A stretch of 64,000 nt of DNA from Luteolibacter arcticus (GCF_025950235.1 NZ_JAPDDT010000016.1:81173-145172); one strand, 5' to 3'; shown: positions 1-9,096, counted from the stretch's first letter. Notes: generated from the sequence alone by a model not told the origin. Program-made: numbers and translations.

Positions 1-711
1 GTTTTTGCCGTCCCGGAGCAGTTTCGTAACATCGTAGGTCTGGTAATGGATACGCCGCTGATAGGCGGACCAGCCGGGGGCGAGACGTTCGTCGGAGACG
101 CGCTGGCCGTTGATTTCGAGCGTGTAAACTCCGAGGGCGGTGGCATGCACCGTGGCACGGACGACGGGCGCGGACTGGAATTCCTTGCGGAAATACTTTG
201 CCGGAGTGACCACGAGCTTGCCGCGGCTCGGCTCGCCGATGAAATTTTGGACGTTCTCAGTGGTCGTGAACGATTGCTCGTTCTTCGCGCTGATCCACAA
301 AGCGCTCCAGTCCTCCGGATTCAGAAGTCCGATGCTGAACGAAGCGGGCGGACTCCACTCCGAGGCCTCGCTCCCTGCCCCCCAAACGCGGACCCGCCAG
401 GACGCCCGGTCGCCGGATGCCAGGGTCTCGCCCGCATAGACGATCTGGTCGGTCGCGGGTGAGGTGACCTTTCCGGATGACCAGAGTGACTTGGCTTCGA
501 ATCCCTCGGACTCGCTCGCGACCTGGATTTCATAAGCGGCCTGCCGGATATCTCGCGCGGCGGGATCGGTCGGAGCGACTTTCCATGAGAATCTCGGGGT
601 GGGAGTGCAGACCGCCAGCGGGTATTGATGATATTCGCAGCGAAGCTCAAGCGGGGACAACTCGGCAGCCACTGGAAGGGCAAGGGCGATCAACACATAA
701 AAATACTTCAT
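1..711 (-). CDS. Alpha-L-rhamnosidase GH78, N-terminal part (cut by window edge)
   Basis: The frame is open from ATG at 711 to base 1 (237 codons) and continues off the window. It starts with a short signal peptide (MKYFYVLIALALPVAAE). The following LRCEYHQYPLAVCTPTPRFSW segment is the hallmark start of bacterial GH78 rhamnosidases: an Fn3-like domain, then near residues 170-237 the N-terminal beta-sandwich with YTLEINGQRVSDERLAPGW. The family removes terminal alpha-L-rhamnose from polysaccharides or glycosides; the catalytic (alpha/alpha)6 barrel lies outside the window. An inverted repeat shared with other genes of this locus lies at 792-811, 81 bp upstream, between this gene and the divergent isomerase-like gene at 900. 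Family call strong, substrate inferred. Confidence 0.88.
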   Translation of the reverse strand, partial: MKYFYVLIALALPVAAELSPLELRCEYHQYPLAVCTPTPRFSWKVAPTDPAARDIRQAAYEIQVASESEGFEAKSLWSSGKVTSPATDQIVYAGETLASGDRASWRVRVWGAGSEASEWSPPASFSIGLLNPEDWSALWISAKNEQSFTTTENVQNFIGEPSRGKLVVTPAKYFRKEFQSAPVVRATVHATALGVYTLEINGQRVSDERLAPGWSAYQRRIHYQTYDVTKLLRDGKN

Positions 712-791
712 CGGCTTGTGGGTTCCAGAATCGGACTTCGTTACGGAGTGAAAAATTACCCGGGAACGTGCAGGATTTCTTGCGCGGAGGT

Positions 792-811
792 CATCCCGTT
801 TTTACGTGAGG
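792..811. promoter_or_regulatory. Candidate operator, degenerate copy of CATCCCGT-N4-ACGGGAAT
   Basis: The sequence reads CATCCCGTTTTTACGTGAGG: the left half-site is perfect and the right is ACGTGAG instead of ACGGGAA. It lies between the divergent GH78 gene (start 711) and isomerase-like gene (start 900), so it could serve both. It is one of seven related sites in this window; protein binding is inference. Confidence 0.4.
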
Positions 812-899
812 TCGACATTGCCCGATTTCGGCAAGGCTCCCGGCCTCCCGTGAATTCGGGATCAAGGATGGTTCGTAGATCTGACCTCCGACAATCATC

Positions 900-1793
900 A
901 TGAACGGAATGAGGCGCTTCCTCCCTTCCATTGTGACCTTCTGCCTGTCACTCACCTGCGGCCCCGTCATCGCTGGGGAAGCCCCTCGCGAATGGTCGTT
1001 TTTTCCCTTCGACAACGGAGTCGGACGCGGCGTCTGGCCCCCCGCGGTGCAGGCTGAAACCGTAAGATCGCTTGGTTACGAAGGCATTCATTACAACTAT
1101 CTCGATCCCTCCGACTTCGCCGCCAAATTGACGGCATGCAACAGCGCCAAGGTGCCCATCCGCGCGGTTTACCTCTACACCTTCGTCGATAAACCCGCTG
1201 AGCCCTATGACCCCCGTTTCAAGGAGGTGATCCGCATGCTCAAGGGTTCGGAAACCATCATCTGGCTAACCCTGCGCGATGGAAAGCGTGGCAAGCAGGA
1301 TGCGGACGCCGCGAAAATCGTCCGGGAGATTGCGGCTCTCGCTGCGGAAGCGGACCTCAAGGTTTCGCTCTACCCGCATGCCGGCTTCTACGTCGCCAGC
1401 GCGGAGGACGCCGTGCGCATCGCGGATCTCGTCGATCTTCCCAACGTCGGCGTGAGCGTGAATCTCTGCCACGAACTCTTCGCAGGAAACAGCGGTCGGC
1501 TTGGCGAAGTGCTCAAGGCCGCCGCCCCCCGTCTGAATCTCGTGTCCATCAACGGCGCCTCGCCCATCCCCGGCAAAGGTCCGACCGCATGGGAGACCTT
1601 GCCGCTGGGATCCGGTTCCTTCGACACCGCCAATTTCCTCCGACAGCTCCGCGACATCGGCTACCGGGGGCCGGTCGGCCATCAGTTCTACGCCGTGGCG
1701 GGTGACGACAGGGAAAAGCTCTCGAAGGGCATTACGGCGTGGAAGAGGATCAAAGCGGAGTTGCTGGGATCCGGTGCGGCTGTCGAACCCTGA
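900..1793 (+). CDS. Secreted sugar-phosphate isomerase/epimerase-like TIM-barrel protein
   Basis: The 297-residue product begins with a signal peptide (about residues 1-25, ending PVIAGEA), so it is exported although most of the family is cytoplasmic. The rest fits the xylose-isomerase-like TIM barrel (AP_endonuc_2): GVGRGVWPPAVQAETVRSLGYEGIHY near the start, VSLYPHAGFYVAS with a candidate metal-binding His at mid-length, VGVSVNLCHELF, and GYRGPVGHQFY near the end. Secreted members of this type are frequent near polysaccharide-degradation genes in Verrucomicrobiota and Planctomycetota; their substrate is not known. ATG at 900 is chosen because the signal peptide follows at once. It is divergent from the GH78 gene and shares the 792-811 repeat with it. 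Confidence 0.8.
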   Translation: MNGMRRFLPSIVTFCLSLTCGPVIAGEAPREWSFFPFDNGVGRGVWPPAVQAETVRSLGYEGIHYNYLDPSDFAAKLTACNSAKVPIRAVYLYTFVDKPAEPYDPRFKEVIRMLKGSETIIWLTLRDGKRGKQDADAAKIVREIAALAAEADLKVSLYPHAGFYVASAEDAVRIADLVDLPNVGVSVNLCHELFAGNSGRLGEVLKAAAPRLNLVSINGASPIPGKGPTAWETLPLGSGSFDTANFLRQLRDIGYRGPVGHQFYAVAGDDREKLSKGITAWKRIKAELLGSGAAVEP

Positions 1794-1906
1794 GGAAGAC
1801 ATCCATGGACTGGGTGCAGCCGCTCCCGTCGGACGTTGCTTCGCCTCCCCCAGCAAGTCGGACCATCCGACAGCCGCGACGTGCCGCGTGCGGTCCACGG
1901 TCTGGG

Positions 1907-3184
1907 TCAGCGATCCGGAGTCGCGTTCGCAGTTGCTTTTTCCCTTTCCGCTACGAGGCGCATTGCGGTGTCGCGAGACGGACCTTCTGGAAACTCGGCC
2001 AGGCGGTTACGCACGGCGGCGGGCGGATCGAATTGCAATATCTGCGAAACGAGGCCTTCGGTGGCGTGGCCCTGCAGGCGGGGGTCGGCGATCTGCTTGA
2101 TGGCGTGGATCATTTCACCGGTGTTTCGCAGGGTCAGTGCTCTCTGGAAGATGGCCGCCGCGAGTTCGGGAGTTTCGGGATATTTTTCCGCACAGTCGCG
2201 CAGGGCCTCCAGCGGCGCACTCCGCCCCCATGCGGAGTAAATGGAGGCAACGGCCTCGCCGCGCTGCTCGCCGGTGGGCAGCGTGTTCGCCCAATCGAGG
2301 GCTTTCTGCGGGCCCTCCCCGTGGGTGAGAGCCTCGGCCACCTCATTGACCGGAAGTTGGCCTTCGCCCGGCAGCTTGAAGGTCGCCAGCGTGGCGGCAG
2401 CGGCGGACGGGTCATTGTTCACCCAGGCACGGAAAAACGCTTGGGCATAGCGCACTTGGTCGGCGGGATCCATCGATTCAATGAAGGCCAGCCCGGCGGA
2501 GGGGTTCTTGAAATCCGACATCGCCGCAATGTGGCCAAGCGCGATCGACCGATTTTTCTCGGGGAGATGGGAGATGAGGGCTAAGGCGGCCTGCGGATCT
2601 ATTTTCCCGTAAGCCCCGACCACCTCGTAACATGCCAGTTCGCCGTTGTCCTCGGCAAGAAAACCCACGGCCCATTTTGCGCCGCGCTCTGGATCGTGGG
2701 CGATCTGGGTGGCGGCCAGGGGATATATCAGGTCGGCGGGAATTCGGAGCGGATTGTCGGCGGCCTCCGCGATGAGCGGGATCAGTTCGGCGTCCGGCGA
2801 ATTGGGAAGCCTCTTGAGCAGATCCCGCAAGGTGTTGGGCGAGCGCTGCCCCCATCGCTTGATCAGGATCCTGGCCAGTGCGAGGCGTCTCTTGGGGTCG
2901 GTGACGGCGCCAATTTCCCTGAGCAGGTCGGGAAATTCTGAAGGCAGTGCTTCGGAGACGCGGGCGGCCAGGGCGTCGTCCGGGCGGGAGGGGCGAGGGG
3001 AGGCGGGCGCGGATGCCTCGGAGGAAATGGACACGCCGAACGTGGCCGGGGTGGATTTGGAAGCGGCAACTGTTTTCCTCGCCCCGTCTGGAGCTGCCGG
3101 CGCGTAGTAAAAGTAAATGGCGCCACCCAGCGCAAGGGTGCCGAGGGCCGGAAGGATCCAGGAATTGGCGGAAAAGTAAGGCAT
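1907..3184 (-). CDS. Membrane-anchored helical-repeat protein, function unknown
   Basis: This 425-residue protein has one N-terminal membrane segment (about residues 9-28, WILPALGTLALGGAIYFYY), then a Pro/Ala/Ser-rich linker to about residue 70. The remaining part is an all-helical region of HEAT-like units with recurring pieces such as A..WA..LP.GE.R..A....Y..W and DP.AA...L. Proteins of this layout are common in Verrucomicrobiota and have no assigned function; a scaffold outside the membrane is a guess. ATG at 3184 gives the membrane segment immediately. It lies just downstream of the X-domain gene (3259-4956) but is separated from it by a strong hairpin, so is probably transcribed separately. 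Confidence 0.7.
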   Translation of the reverse strand: MPYFSANSWILPALGTLALGGAIYFYYAPAAPDGARKTVAASKSTPATFGVSISSEASAPASPRPSRPDDALAARVSEALPSEFPDLLREIGAVTDPKRRLALARILIKRWGQRSPNTLRDLLKRLPNSPDAELIPLIAEAADNPLRIPADLIYPLAATQIAHDPERGAKWAVGFLAEDNGELACYEVVGAYGKIDPQAALALISHLPEKNRSIALGHIAAMSDFKNPSAGLAFIESMDPADQVRYAQAFFRAWVNNDPSAAAATLATFKLPGEGQLPVNEVAEALTHGEGPQKALDWANTLPTGEQRGEAVASIYSAWGRSAPLEALRDCAEKYPETPELAAAIFQRALTLRNTGEMIHAIKQIADPRLQGHATEGLVSQILQFDPPAAVRNRLAEFPEGPSRDTAMRLVAEREKATANATPDR

Positions 3185-3215
3185 GGCTGTGATGCGTTGG
3201 GATTTTAGAGATGAA

Positions 3216-3247
3216 GGCAGGGACGGCCTCTCCGAGCCGTCCCTGCC
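3216..3247 (-). terminator. Perfect 12-bp stem hairpin, likely terminator
   Basis: GGCAGGGACGGC and its exact complement GCCGTCCCTGCC are separated by 8 nt. It sits 12 bp past the stop of the leftward 3259-4956 gene, as expected for a terminator, although only a weak T-run follows on the minus strand. Confidence 0.6.
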
Positions 3248-3258
3248 ATTGATGGCGA

Positions 3259-4956
3259 TTACTCCGAGCCGAATGCGCCGGCGCGGGTGAGCGACATGCC
3301 GTTCGGGAAGTTTGAGGAGGTATTGCCCTTGTTGATGAAGCGCACGTAACGGGCGCCCTGGCCGCTACTGAAGAGGAAGTCTTCGTTCCACTTCGTGACG
3401 CCGTTGGTCTGCGCGCCCGTGAGTACCGTGGTCCAACTCGTGCCGTTCGTGGAAAGCTGCACGTCGAAGCTCTGCTGGCGGGTGTTGCCGTTGTAAACGG
3501 CGACCGTCACGCCAGTCAGCGTCCTCGTTGTGCCCAGATCGATCTGCATGTAATTGTTGATGCTTTCCACCGAGCAGCGCGTGGAGAAAAGTCCGTCTTC
3601 GTCTACGAGGTTCGAGGCCGGATAGCCGGACTGGGCGTTGGGCGCGGTGGCGGTGATGCCCGCGAAGAAGGGCCGGGTGAGGCGCCAGCCCAGGCAGCGG
3701 GCCTCGTGCAGGGCGAGGAAGTTGTTCGCCGAGTTGCCGCCGTTGACGATGCGCACGTAGCGGGCGGTGACCTCGGCGAAGTAGAAATCCTCGAGGCCAG
3801 CGCTCTCGCCGGAGCTCACGACATTGGTCAACCGGTTCGTCCAGGTCGTGCCGTTCGTCGAAGTCTGCACCGTGAAGGTGTAGTTCCGCTGGTCGCCGAG
3901 GTAGAAGGCGAGGCCGACGCCGCTGACGGAGCGGTTGTGCCCGAAGTCGAACTGGTAGTAGTGGCCGAGCTGGTCGATGGAGCCATAGTTCCCCGTGACC
4001 ACGCCGTCCACGAGATACTGGGGATTGCGGTTCGAGTAGGTCGAGTTCGTGGAAGCCGTGTCCACAACGAAGCCTTCTTCGAACTCCGCAAGGCGCAGTG
4101 CCGTGTAGTTGCCGGAGGAGGCGCGTTTTTCATCGCCGATCGGGGTGAAGGGATTCGCGTCGCGGTTGCTGTCGTATTGGTGCGGAGTCCAGTCGGTCAC
4201 GCGGGCGCCGCGGGCGATGAGGTCCGCCACGTAGGCGCGCGTGTCGTCGTAGAACCAGCCGGTGTCGCGGGCGTAAACGAGGCAGATGGTGCGCAGGTTG
4301 TTCCCGTAGGTCCAAGCGAGGAGATCGGCGGTCCACTGGCGATAAGGGGCTCCACGGTCGAAGTAATACTGCGGCGGGGCGTCTGTCGCGACGCCGCCTG
4401 CGGCGAGGATGTTCGCCCTCAGCAAGTTGAACGCGGAGCTTGAGAACGGATTGCTGGTGAGATAACTGTCCGAGTAACCGTTGGCCGAGGCGATGACGGC
4501 GATGGCCGAGCAACGGGCCGCGTAGGAGTTCCGCGCCGCGGTGGTCTGCGCGGTGGGCTGCGACTCGAGATTGTTCACGCAGACGGTGTCGAGCGTGCTG
4601 TAAAAATTATCGACGTAGGTGTTGTAGAAGCCGTAGGCGCTGGCGCCGTTGCCGGTGCCCGCCGTGGTCTCGATGATCGGAGGCGCGGGGAAAAGGCTCA
4701 CGATGGTGTTGCGCTGGGCGTCGGACGTCGCGCCCGCGCCACTCCAGCCGTTCGGGTGGATAAACAACTTGCCGCCCTTGGCTCGGAAGTTCGTCGTGTT
4801 GCCCGAGACGGTGTCGTCATCATAGCCGACCTCAAGGACGGATTGGGTGCCGCCGGAACTGACTTCGACGGCGTGGGCCTGTAGGAGGGCGGTGAGTGCG
4901 AGGGCGCCCGCAGCGAGGCTGCGGAACAGCGGACTATGGGTTTTTTTTGTTTTCAT
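3259..4956 (-). CDS. Secreted X-domain protein with two discoidin (F5/8 type C) domains
   Basis: The 565-residue product has a signal peptide (1-29, ending LLQAHA). Residues about 30-280 form a domain I do not recognise by name; it recurs in the proteins at 20954-23890 and 28146-30698 and carries FRAKGGKLFIHPNGWS near 60, TDAPPQYYFDRGAPYRQ near 190 and GDEKR near 272. Two discoidin-like carbohydrate-binding domains follow at about 285-420 and 430-560 (RNPQYLVDG..., ASNLVDEDG..., each ending in VRI/VRFIN). Unlike its paralog at 20954 it lacks the C-terminal Ig/DUF1349-like/calcium-loop modules. A glycosidase or glycan-binding role is inference from context and domain order. Inverted repeats lie at 5197-5216 and, less perfect, at 4993-5013. 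Confidence 0.75.
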   Translation of the reverse strand: MKTKKTHSPLFRSLAAGALALTALLQAHAVEVSSGGTQSVLEVGYDDDTVSGNTTNFRAKGGKLFIHPNGWSGAGATSDAQRNTIVSLFPAPPIIETTAGTGNGASAYGFYNTYVDNFYSTLDTVCVNNLESQPTAQTTAARNSYAARCSAIAVIASANGYSDSYLTSNPFSSSAFNLLRANILAAGGVATDAPPQYYFDRGAPYRQWTADLLAWTYGNNLRTICLVYARDTGWFYDDTRAYVADLIARGARVTDWTPHQYDSNRDANPFTPIGDEKRASSGNYTALRLAEFEEGFVVDTASTNSTYSNRNPQYLVDGVVTGNYGSIDQLGHYYQFDFGHNRSVSGVGLAFYLGDQRNYTFTVQTSTNGTTWTNRLTNVVSSGESAGLEDFYFAEVTARYVRIVNGGNSANNFLALHEARCLGWRLTRPFFAGITATAPNAQSGYPASNLVDEDGLFSTRCSVESINNYMQIDLGTTRTLTGVTVAVYNGNTRQQSFDVQLSTNGTSWTTVLTGAQTNGVTKWNEDFLFSSGQGARYVRFINKGNTSSNFPNGMSLTRAGAFGSE

Positions 4957-5196
4957 AGGATTTTGCTAGATGACCGGAGCTTGGTGGAGTCTCCCTCCCG
5001 CCGGTCACGGGAGGAGAAAGTGATGAAAAGGCGAAGTCCGTTGCGGAAATCGGAGTTGTGGCTGGTCCTCCGGATGCGGCTGAACCGGCGGATAACATTA
5101 TCTTGGGTTTTTGAAGGCGATGACTGTGAACCGGGTTAAGTGATCACGAGGATTCAGCACCACGATGAGATGCTACACAACGGGGAGGCCGGAAAT

Positions 5197-5216
5197 CATC
5201 CCGTGTTCGCGGGGTT
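5197..5216. promoter_or_regulatory. Candidate operator CATCCCGTGTTCGCGGGGTT
   Basis: It differs at only three positions from the copies at 20848 and 28040. It is 241 bp upstream of the start at 4956, on the promoter side of the leftward X-domain gene. Confidence 0.5.
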
Positions 5217-5267
5217 TCTCGCAGGACAGCAAGCACCGGGGAAACGGGTACCACTGCCAAGGAATAG

Positions 5268-5317
5268 CCTCACATGGTAGTGTCCTAATTTGGAAATTAG
5301 GACACTACCCCTCACAT
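5268..5317. mobile_element. Minimal palindromic insertion scar with 8-bp target duplication (IS1595-like ends)
   Basis: Positions 5276-5309 are a perfect palindrome: the 16-nt arm GGTAGTGTCCTAATTT, 2 nt (GG), then the exact complement. It is flanked directly by CCTCACAT at 5268-5275 and again at 5310-5317, an exact 8-bp direct repeat. Arms that begin GG...TGTCCTA together with 8-bp target duplications are what I recall for the IS1595 superfamily. It looks like the two ends of such an element joined tip to tip with everything between them lost, or a very small non-autonomous element. No transposase is present. It could also terminate transcription of the GH106 gene that ends at 5342. Confidence 0.65.
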
Positions 5318-5341
5318 CGTGAGGAATCGGCTCGCGGCAGC

Positions 5342-8300
5342 TCAGCGGGGCAGCTCGACAAGCCGGCCTGAGCGCAACACCACCGGTCCGGCGAGGCCGG
5401 ACGTTTCCAAGGGCGCGGTGGCGGCCGGGGCGCGGATGGTCCAGGTCTTGCGCCGGTCCGGCGGCAGGGAGGCATCGTAGGCGAGACGGTTGAACCAAGT
5501 GTTGGTGACCTTGATGGAAATCACATTCGCGCCGCCGGTGAGGTGGGTCGTGATGTCAGCCCGGAACGGTGGTCCCCACAGGGTGGCGGCCAGTTTTCCA
5601 TTGACCACGACTTCGGCGATCACCGACACGTGCCCAAGGTCCAACAGGTAACGTGTGTCGGCGGCGGGGGCGTCAAGATTCACTTCGCAGGTATAGGTCG
5701 CGGAACCGGAAAAGGCGCGTGCCGCCGGATCCTCAAGGTCTGACCAAGGTTTGAGCTGCGGCAGGTCGATCCGCTCGGGAGCATCCCAGCCAGGCGGGAA
5801 TGACAATTTCCACGGGCCCGTTAGAGGAACCGCAGGCAGGGGCTCGACCGTTACCTTGGCGACGAACTGATCGCCACGCCGGAGTTGGTAGTCGCCGGCC
5901 TGCCAGGCGAGCAATCGCTGGCCGCCATCGAGAATTTCCGCAGTCAGGGGCGGGCTTTCCACGAGCGGTTGCACGGGCTCACCGGACTTCAATCCCTGGG
6001 TCGCCTGGGGCGGGTGCTTGTCCACGCGTTGCGGATCCGTCAGATCGACGAGGGTTTTCCCGTCCCGATCCATCCGCACGAAGCCGGGATTGCTCTTCTC
6101 CTTGCGGAAAATCACGAACACCGAGCCCGCCGCCGGAAGGCTGATGTGGACTGTGGTTCCATTCCCCGCGATCTGATGGAAATCCGCAGGCCTGCCGGTG
6201 CCCAGGAGGGGATTCCACAACTCCGGCACGCCTTGGCTGGCGAAGCGGAGATTGGCGTTCAGCGGGAACCTGCGATCGGCCGCGACGAAATAAATTTCCG
6301 CGTTGTCCGTCCGCCGATGACACCAGGTGGCGGCACCCGCGCCGGTCACGTCGGGCTGGACGCCGGCCTTCTCCAGCAGGGAAGCGAGGGGATCGCCCCA
6401 GAGGAGGCGGCCCTTGCCGAGTTTCCGATCACCGGTCGCGGCTATCGTTTCTCCCCAGAGTTTCCGGACGATTTGTTTGAATTTCAGTTCGTCCGCCGCG
6501 CCGCCGCTGAGCGAGGGGTTTTCAAACGCGGGGAGGCCGATCACGATGGCGCCCTGTTGGACGAGGCCGTGCAGGCGGGCGAGCGATGGCAAGGTGAGCC
6601 GGGTTCCGCCGGGCAGCCAGAGGGCTTTCCATGTGACGCCTTCGGGAGATTTCAAAACACCATCGGCGACGCTGATGCGGTGGATGAGGACGTCGGGATT
6701 CAGATAGTCGAACTTGATGCCCTCGGGGAAAACCTGCTCCTGGCGCGGCTTGTGATCCAAGTCATCGCCAAGATACCAGAGCACGTCCGCCACCGGCCGC
6801 CCTTGTTGAAGCATGAACTGGCAGCGGGAGAGGTAGCGCGTCCATTCCGGCATGTGCGGCCACCAAGTCTGGCCGCGAATGAACGGCGTGCCGATCTGCG
6901 CCCCAAAGGAGGTACCGGGCACGACATCGAGCCGCGGGTTGTGGGTGTAGGTGTGGAAGACCAGGTGATTGAGGCCCTGCGCGAAATGCCGGTCCGCCAG
7001 GTGTTTCAACATGAAGGGGTGCTCGTTCCACTTGATGTCGATGTTGGTGAACGCCTCCGCAGCGACCTGCTTTTTCCCGTAAATATGGGCGGCGGAAACG
7101 GCTGGCAGAATCGGCTTTGACTCCAGGCCGCCCCAGTGCGGGTCGTTGGGATGCCAGAGTTCGCACATCGGGATGTCCGCCTTGCCATAGTATTGCAGGA
7201 TGTCGCCGGTCGGCACGTCGCCCGGACCGGATTCGAAGGAAAGCTTCAGCCCGCGTTCCCGGCCGAGCGTGGCAAGGCGTCCGTAGTAGTTGGAAACGAG
7301 CAGGTCGTTGAGGGTGGCGCGCCAGTCGCGGAGGAAGCGCCGGCTGGTGAGGTGGTCGCCGATCACCCAGCCGGCCAGGGCGGGCAGCCACGGTCGGAGT
7401 GCGTATCCCCGCAGTCCGGCGAACTCGCGCTCCATTTCCGGGGTCCACGTCTGGGTGTGGCATTCCCAGCTATCAATCACCATGCCATTCAAGCGTCCCG
7501 CATCCGCAGGGCCGCCCGCCGCGGAAATACGGCCGATGTAGCCGGCGAAATGGACGTCTGCCCCTTTTTTCGAAAGCTTGTCGCACTCGAATCCGGTGGC
7601 CTCCTTCGGCGCGGGGGCGTTCCTCGCACCAGTGTTGACGTGGCCGAAGCGCACGACCGTCCATTTTCCCGCCAGTGCCGTCCACTCCAGCTTACCGCCG
7701 GAGTCCATGTGCTTGGAAAGATCGACCACACGGGCGGGGGCGATCCAAGAGGCCTCGTCCTGCGGCGGCGGCGGGCTTCGGTTCAGACTCCGCAGCACGT
7801 AGCCCGCCTGGCCGTGCCAGTCATCGACGCGGGCGGCGGACGAAAGGCGGAAGCTGGAGAGTTCCAGCGCCGTCTTGTTTTCAAAAGTGAAGCGGAAGGT
7901 GCTGGCGGTGGCGTCCGGCAGGGCGAGGACGAGCGGTTGATCATCCTGCCAGTTGCTGCGAGGAATCTCTCGGCGCGCGATTGGCACAAGTCCGTTTGGC
8001 CCGACCGCCTCAACGCGGATCGCGGCTCCGGGGTCGAAGTTCCGGCGCCTCGCAAGCTTCTCCACGGACGGCAGCTCCAAGGACCGCAAAGTCACCGGTG
8101 TGGCGAACGAAACCTCGACCCAAGCATGATTTGCCGCGGGCGCCAACTGAATGGAAACTCCCTTTGCTCCGTGCAACAAATCCGCCCAAGGCAGCTTTTC
8201 GTTACTTCCACGCACTGCGGAGGGAACTAGATTCGTCCCGTCGTCGCCCGCCGGAGTGGGAAACGCGAGCACCGCAATATCGCGGTAGTCGCGCCAGTCC

Positions 8301-8785
8301 TCGGCGCTCGGCTGGGGCTTCGGCAAGTGGATAGAAACCTGGTTTCCGCCGACCACATCCGTTCGGCTGAATATCAGGTCGCGCATGGAGTTTTCAGGCT
8401 TGATCCACGGGCCGCCGGACATCGCCCATCCCGGACAATTCTGCATGGTGAAGCTCAGGCCAAGGCGGCGGCAATCATCCGCGGTGTGCGAGATCATGCC
8501 GTCCCATGAAGGACTGAGGCAGGCGATCTGCGGCGTGACGCCGGGCCACGGTCCGCCGAACTGGCCGTGGAAGAGCTGGATGCCGCTCAATCCCGCGTCG
8601 GCGACCGCCTCCAGGTCGGCGGTTAGTCCGGGTCTGGCCACGTTGCCGCCGATCAAGTGAAACCATGTCTCCGGCCGCGATTCGCGCGGCGGCGTGGCAA
8701 ACCCGGAGGACAGCGGATCGGCCGCCAGCAGGAGGTTTACGCCAGCGAAGATCGATGAAACGACGAGAGTGGTTTTCAAGAGCAT
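5342..8785 (-). CDS. Alpha-L-rhamnosidase-type glycoside hydrolase, GH106
   Basis: The 1147-residue secreted protein (signal peptide about 1-22, ending NLLLAA) has the size and order of GH106. The opening PLSSGFATPPRESRPETWFHLIGGN and GLSGIQLFHG form the start of the TIM barrel, then MQNCPGWAMSGGPW. The stretch SFESGPGDVPTGDILQYYG around residues 510-540 precedes MCELWHPND, a region typical of the catalytic core. C-terminal beta-sandwich domains (about 950-1147) end in a galactose-binding-like fold with RYLLDLGHVSVIAEVVVNG. GH106 enzymes remove alpha-L-rhamnose, for example from rhamnogalacturonan; the substrate here is inferred. A decayed gene lies directly upstream (8798-9024), and the putative operator at 9097 is in front of that, so this may be the surviving second gene of an operon. 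Confidence 0.88.
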   Translation of the reverse strand: MLLKTTLVVSSIFAGVNLLLAADPLSSGFATPPRESRPETWFHLIGGNVARPGLTADLEAVADAGLSGIQLFHGQFGGPWPGVTPQIACLSPSWDGMISHTADDCRRLGLSFTMQNCPGWAMSGGPWIKPENSMRDLIFSRTDVVGGNQVSIHLPKPQPSAEDWRDYRDIAVLAFPTPAGDDGTNLVPSAVRGSNEKLPWADLLHGAKGVSIQLAPAANHAWVEVSFATPVTLRSLELPSVEKLARRRNFDPGAAIRVEAVGPNGLVPIARREIPRSNWQDDQPLVLALPDATASTFRFTFENKTALELSSFRLSSAARVDDWHGQAGYVLRSLNRSPPPPQDEASWIAPARVVDLSKHMDSGGKLEWTALAGKWTVVRFGHVNTGARNAPAPKEATGFECDKLSKKGADVHFAGYIGRISAAGGPADAGRLNGMVIDSWECHTQTWTPEMEREFAGLRGYALRPWLPALAGWVIGDHLTSRRFLRDWRATLNDLLVSNYYGRLATLGRERGLKLSFESGPGDVPTGDILQYYGKADIPMCELWHPNDPHWGGLESKPILPAVSAAHIYGKKQVAAEAFTNIDIKWNEHPFMLKHLADRHFAQGLNHLVFHTYTHNPRLDVVPGTSFGAQIGTPFIRGQTWWPHMPEWTRYLSRCQFMLQQGRPVADVLWYLGDDLDHKPRQEQVFPEGIKFDYLNPDVLIHRISVADGVLKSPEGVTWKALWLPGGTRLTLPSLARLHGLVQQGAIVIGLPAFENPSLSGGAADELKFKQIVRKLWGETIAATGDRKLGKGRLLWGDPLASLLEKAGVQPDVTGAGAATWCHRRTDNAEIYFVAADRRFPLNANLRFASQGVPELWNPLLGTGRPADFHQIAGNGTTVHISLPAAGSVFVIFRKEKSNPGFVRMDRDGKTLVDLTDPQRVDKHPPQATQGLKSGEPVQPLVESPPLTAEILDGGQRLLAWQAGDYQLRRGDQFVAKVTVEPLPAVPLTGPWKLSFPPGWDAPERIDLPQLKPWSDLEDPAARAFSGSATYTCEVNLDAPAADTRYLLDLGHVSVIAEVVVNGKLAATLWGPPFRADITTHLTGGANVISIKVTNTWFNRLAYDASLPPDRRKTWTIRAPAATAPLETSGLAGPVVLRSGRLVELPR

Positions 8786-8797
8786 GGGAGGGGGAAT

Positions 8798-9024
8798 TTA
8801 CAGCGCGTAGGGGCGGATGGCTTTGAGGCCCGCTGGAGTCGCGGGCACGAGGCGGATCGCTTGACAGTAGCGACATCCTGCCGGACCGCGATCCGCGCGG
8901 CGGTCTTGCCGTCCGGCGAGGTGTGGTCCTCCGCACAAACAGGCGGGATGATGCTGGGCAGGATTGCCGCGCAAGCGAGCGTGACGGAACGGTCGACCGT
9001 GGATTCAAACAGACGTGGGCGCAT
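8798..9024 (-). pseudogene. Remnant of a secreted protein: N-terminus joined to C-terminus after internal deletion
   Basis: From ATG at 9024 the sequence gives a signal-peptide-like start (LACAAILPSIIPPVCAEDH) followed by TSPDGKTAARIAVRQD, which resembles the opening of secreted glycosidases such as GH97. Right after this, in another frame, comes AIRLVPATPAGLKAIRPYAL and a stop at 8798-8800, which reads as the natural end of a protein. So a long central part appears lost, with a frameshift at the joint near 8868. Which family it came from cannot be settled from these ends. Confidence 0.5.
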
Positions 9025-9096
9025 TGTGGCAGTGAGACAATCTTCCCGGGTGATGGGAGAACAGTATCATCGTGCCAGGAATCGCGGCGAACGGAA

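Larger units (their letters stand above)
4957..5341. other. 385-bp intergenic region with operator-like repeat and element scar
   Basis: No gene is seen. It holds an imperfect inverted repeat CTCCCG-N7-CGGGAG near 4993-5013, the operator-like repeat at 5197-5216 and the palindromic insertion scar at 5268-5317. The leftward promoter of the X-domain gene must be here. Confidence 0.6.

Noticed and set aside
4993..5013. Inverted repeat CTCCCG-N7-CGGGAG near the X-domain gene start, similar to the operator-like motif
   Set aside because: The spacer is one base longer than in the other sites and the half-site lacks the T/A next to CCCG, so it was not counted as a copy.
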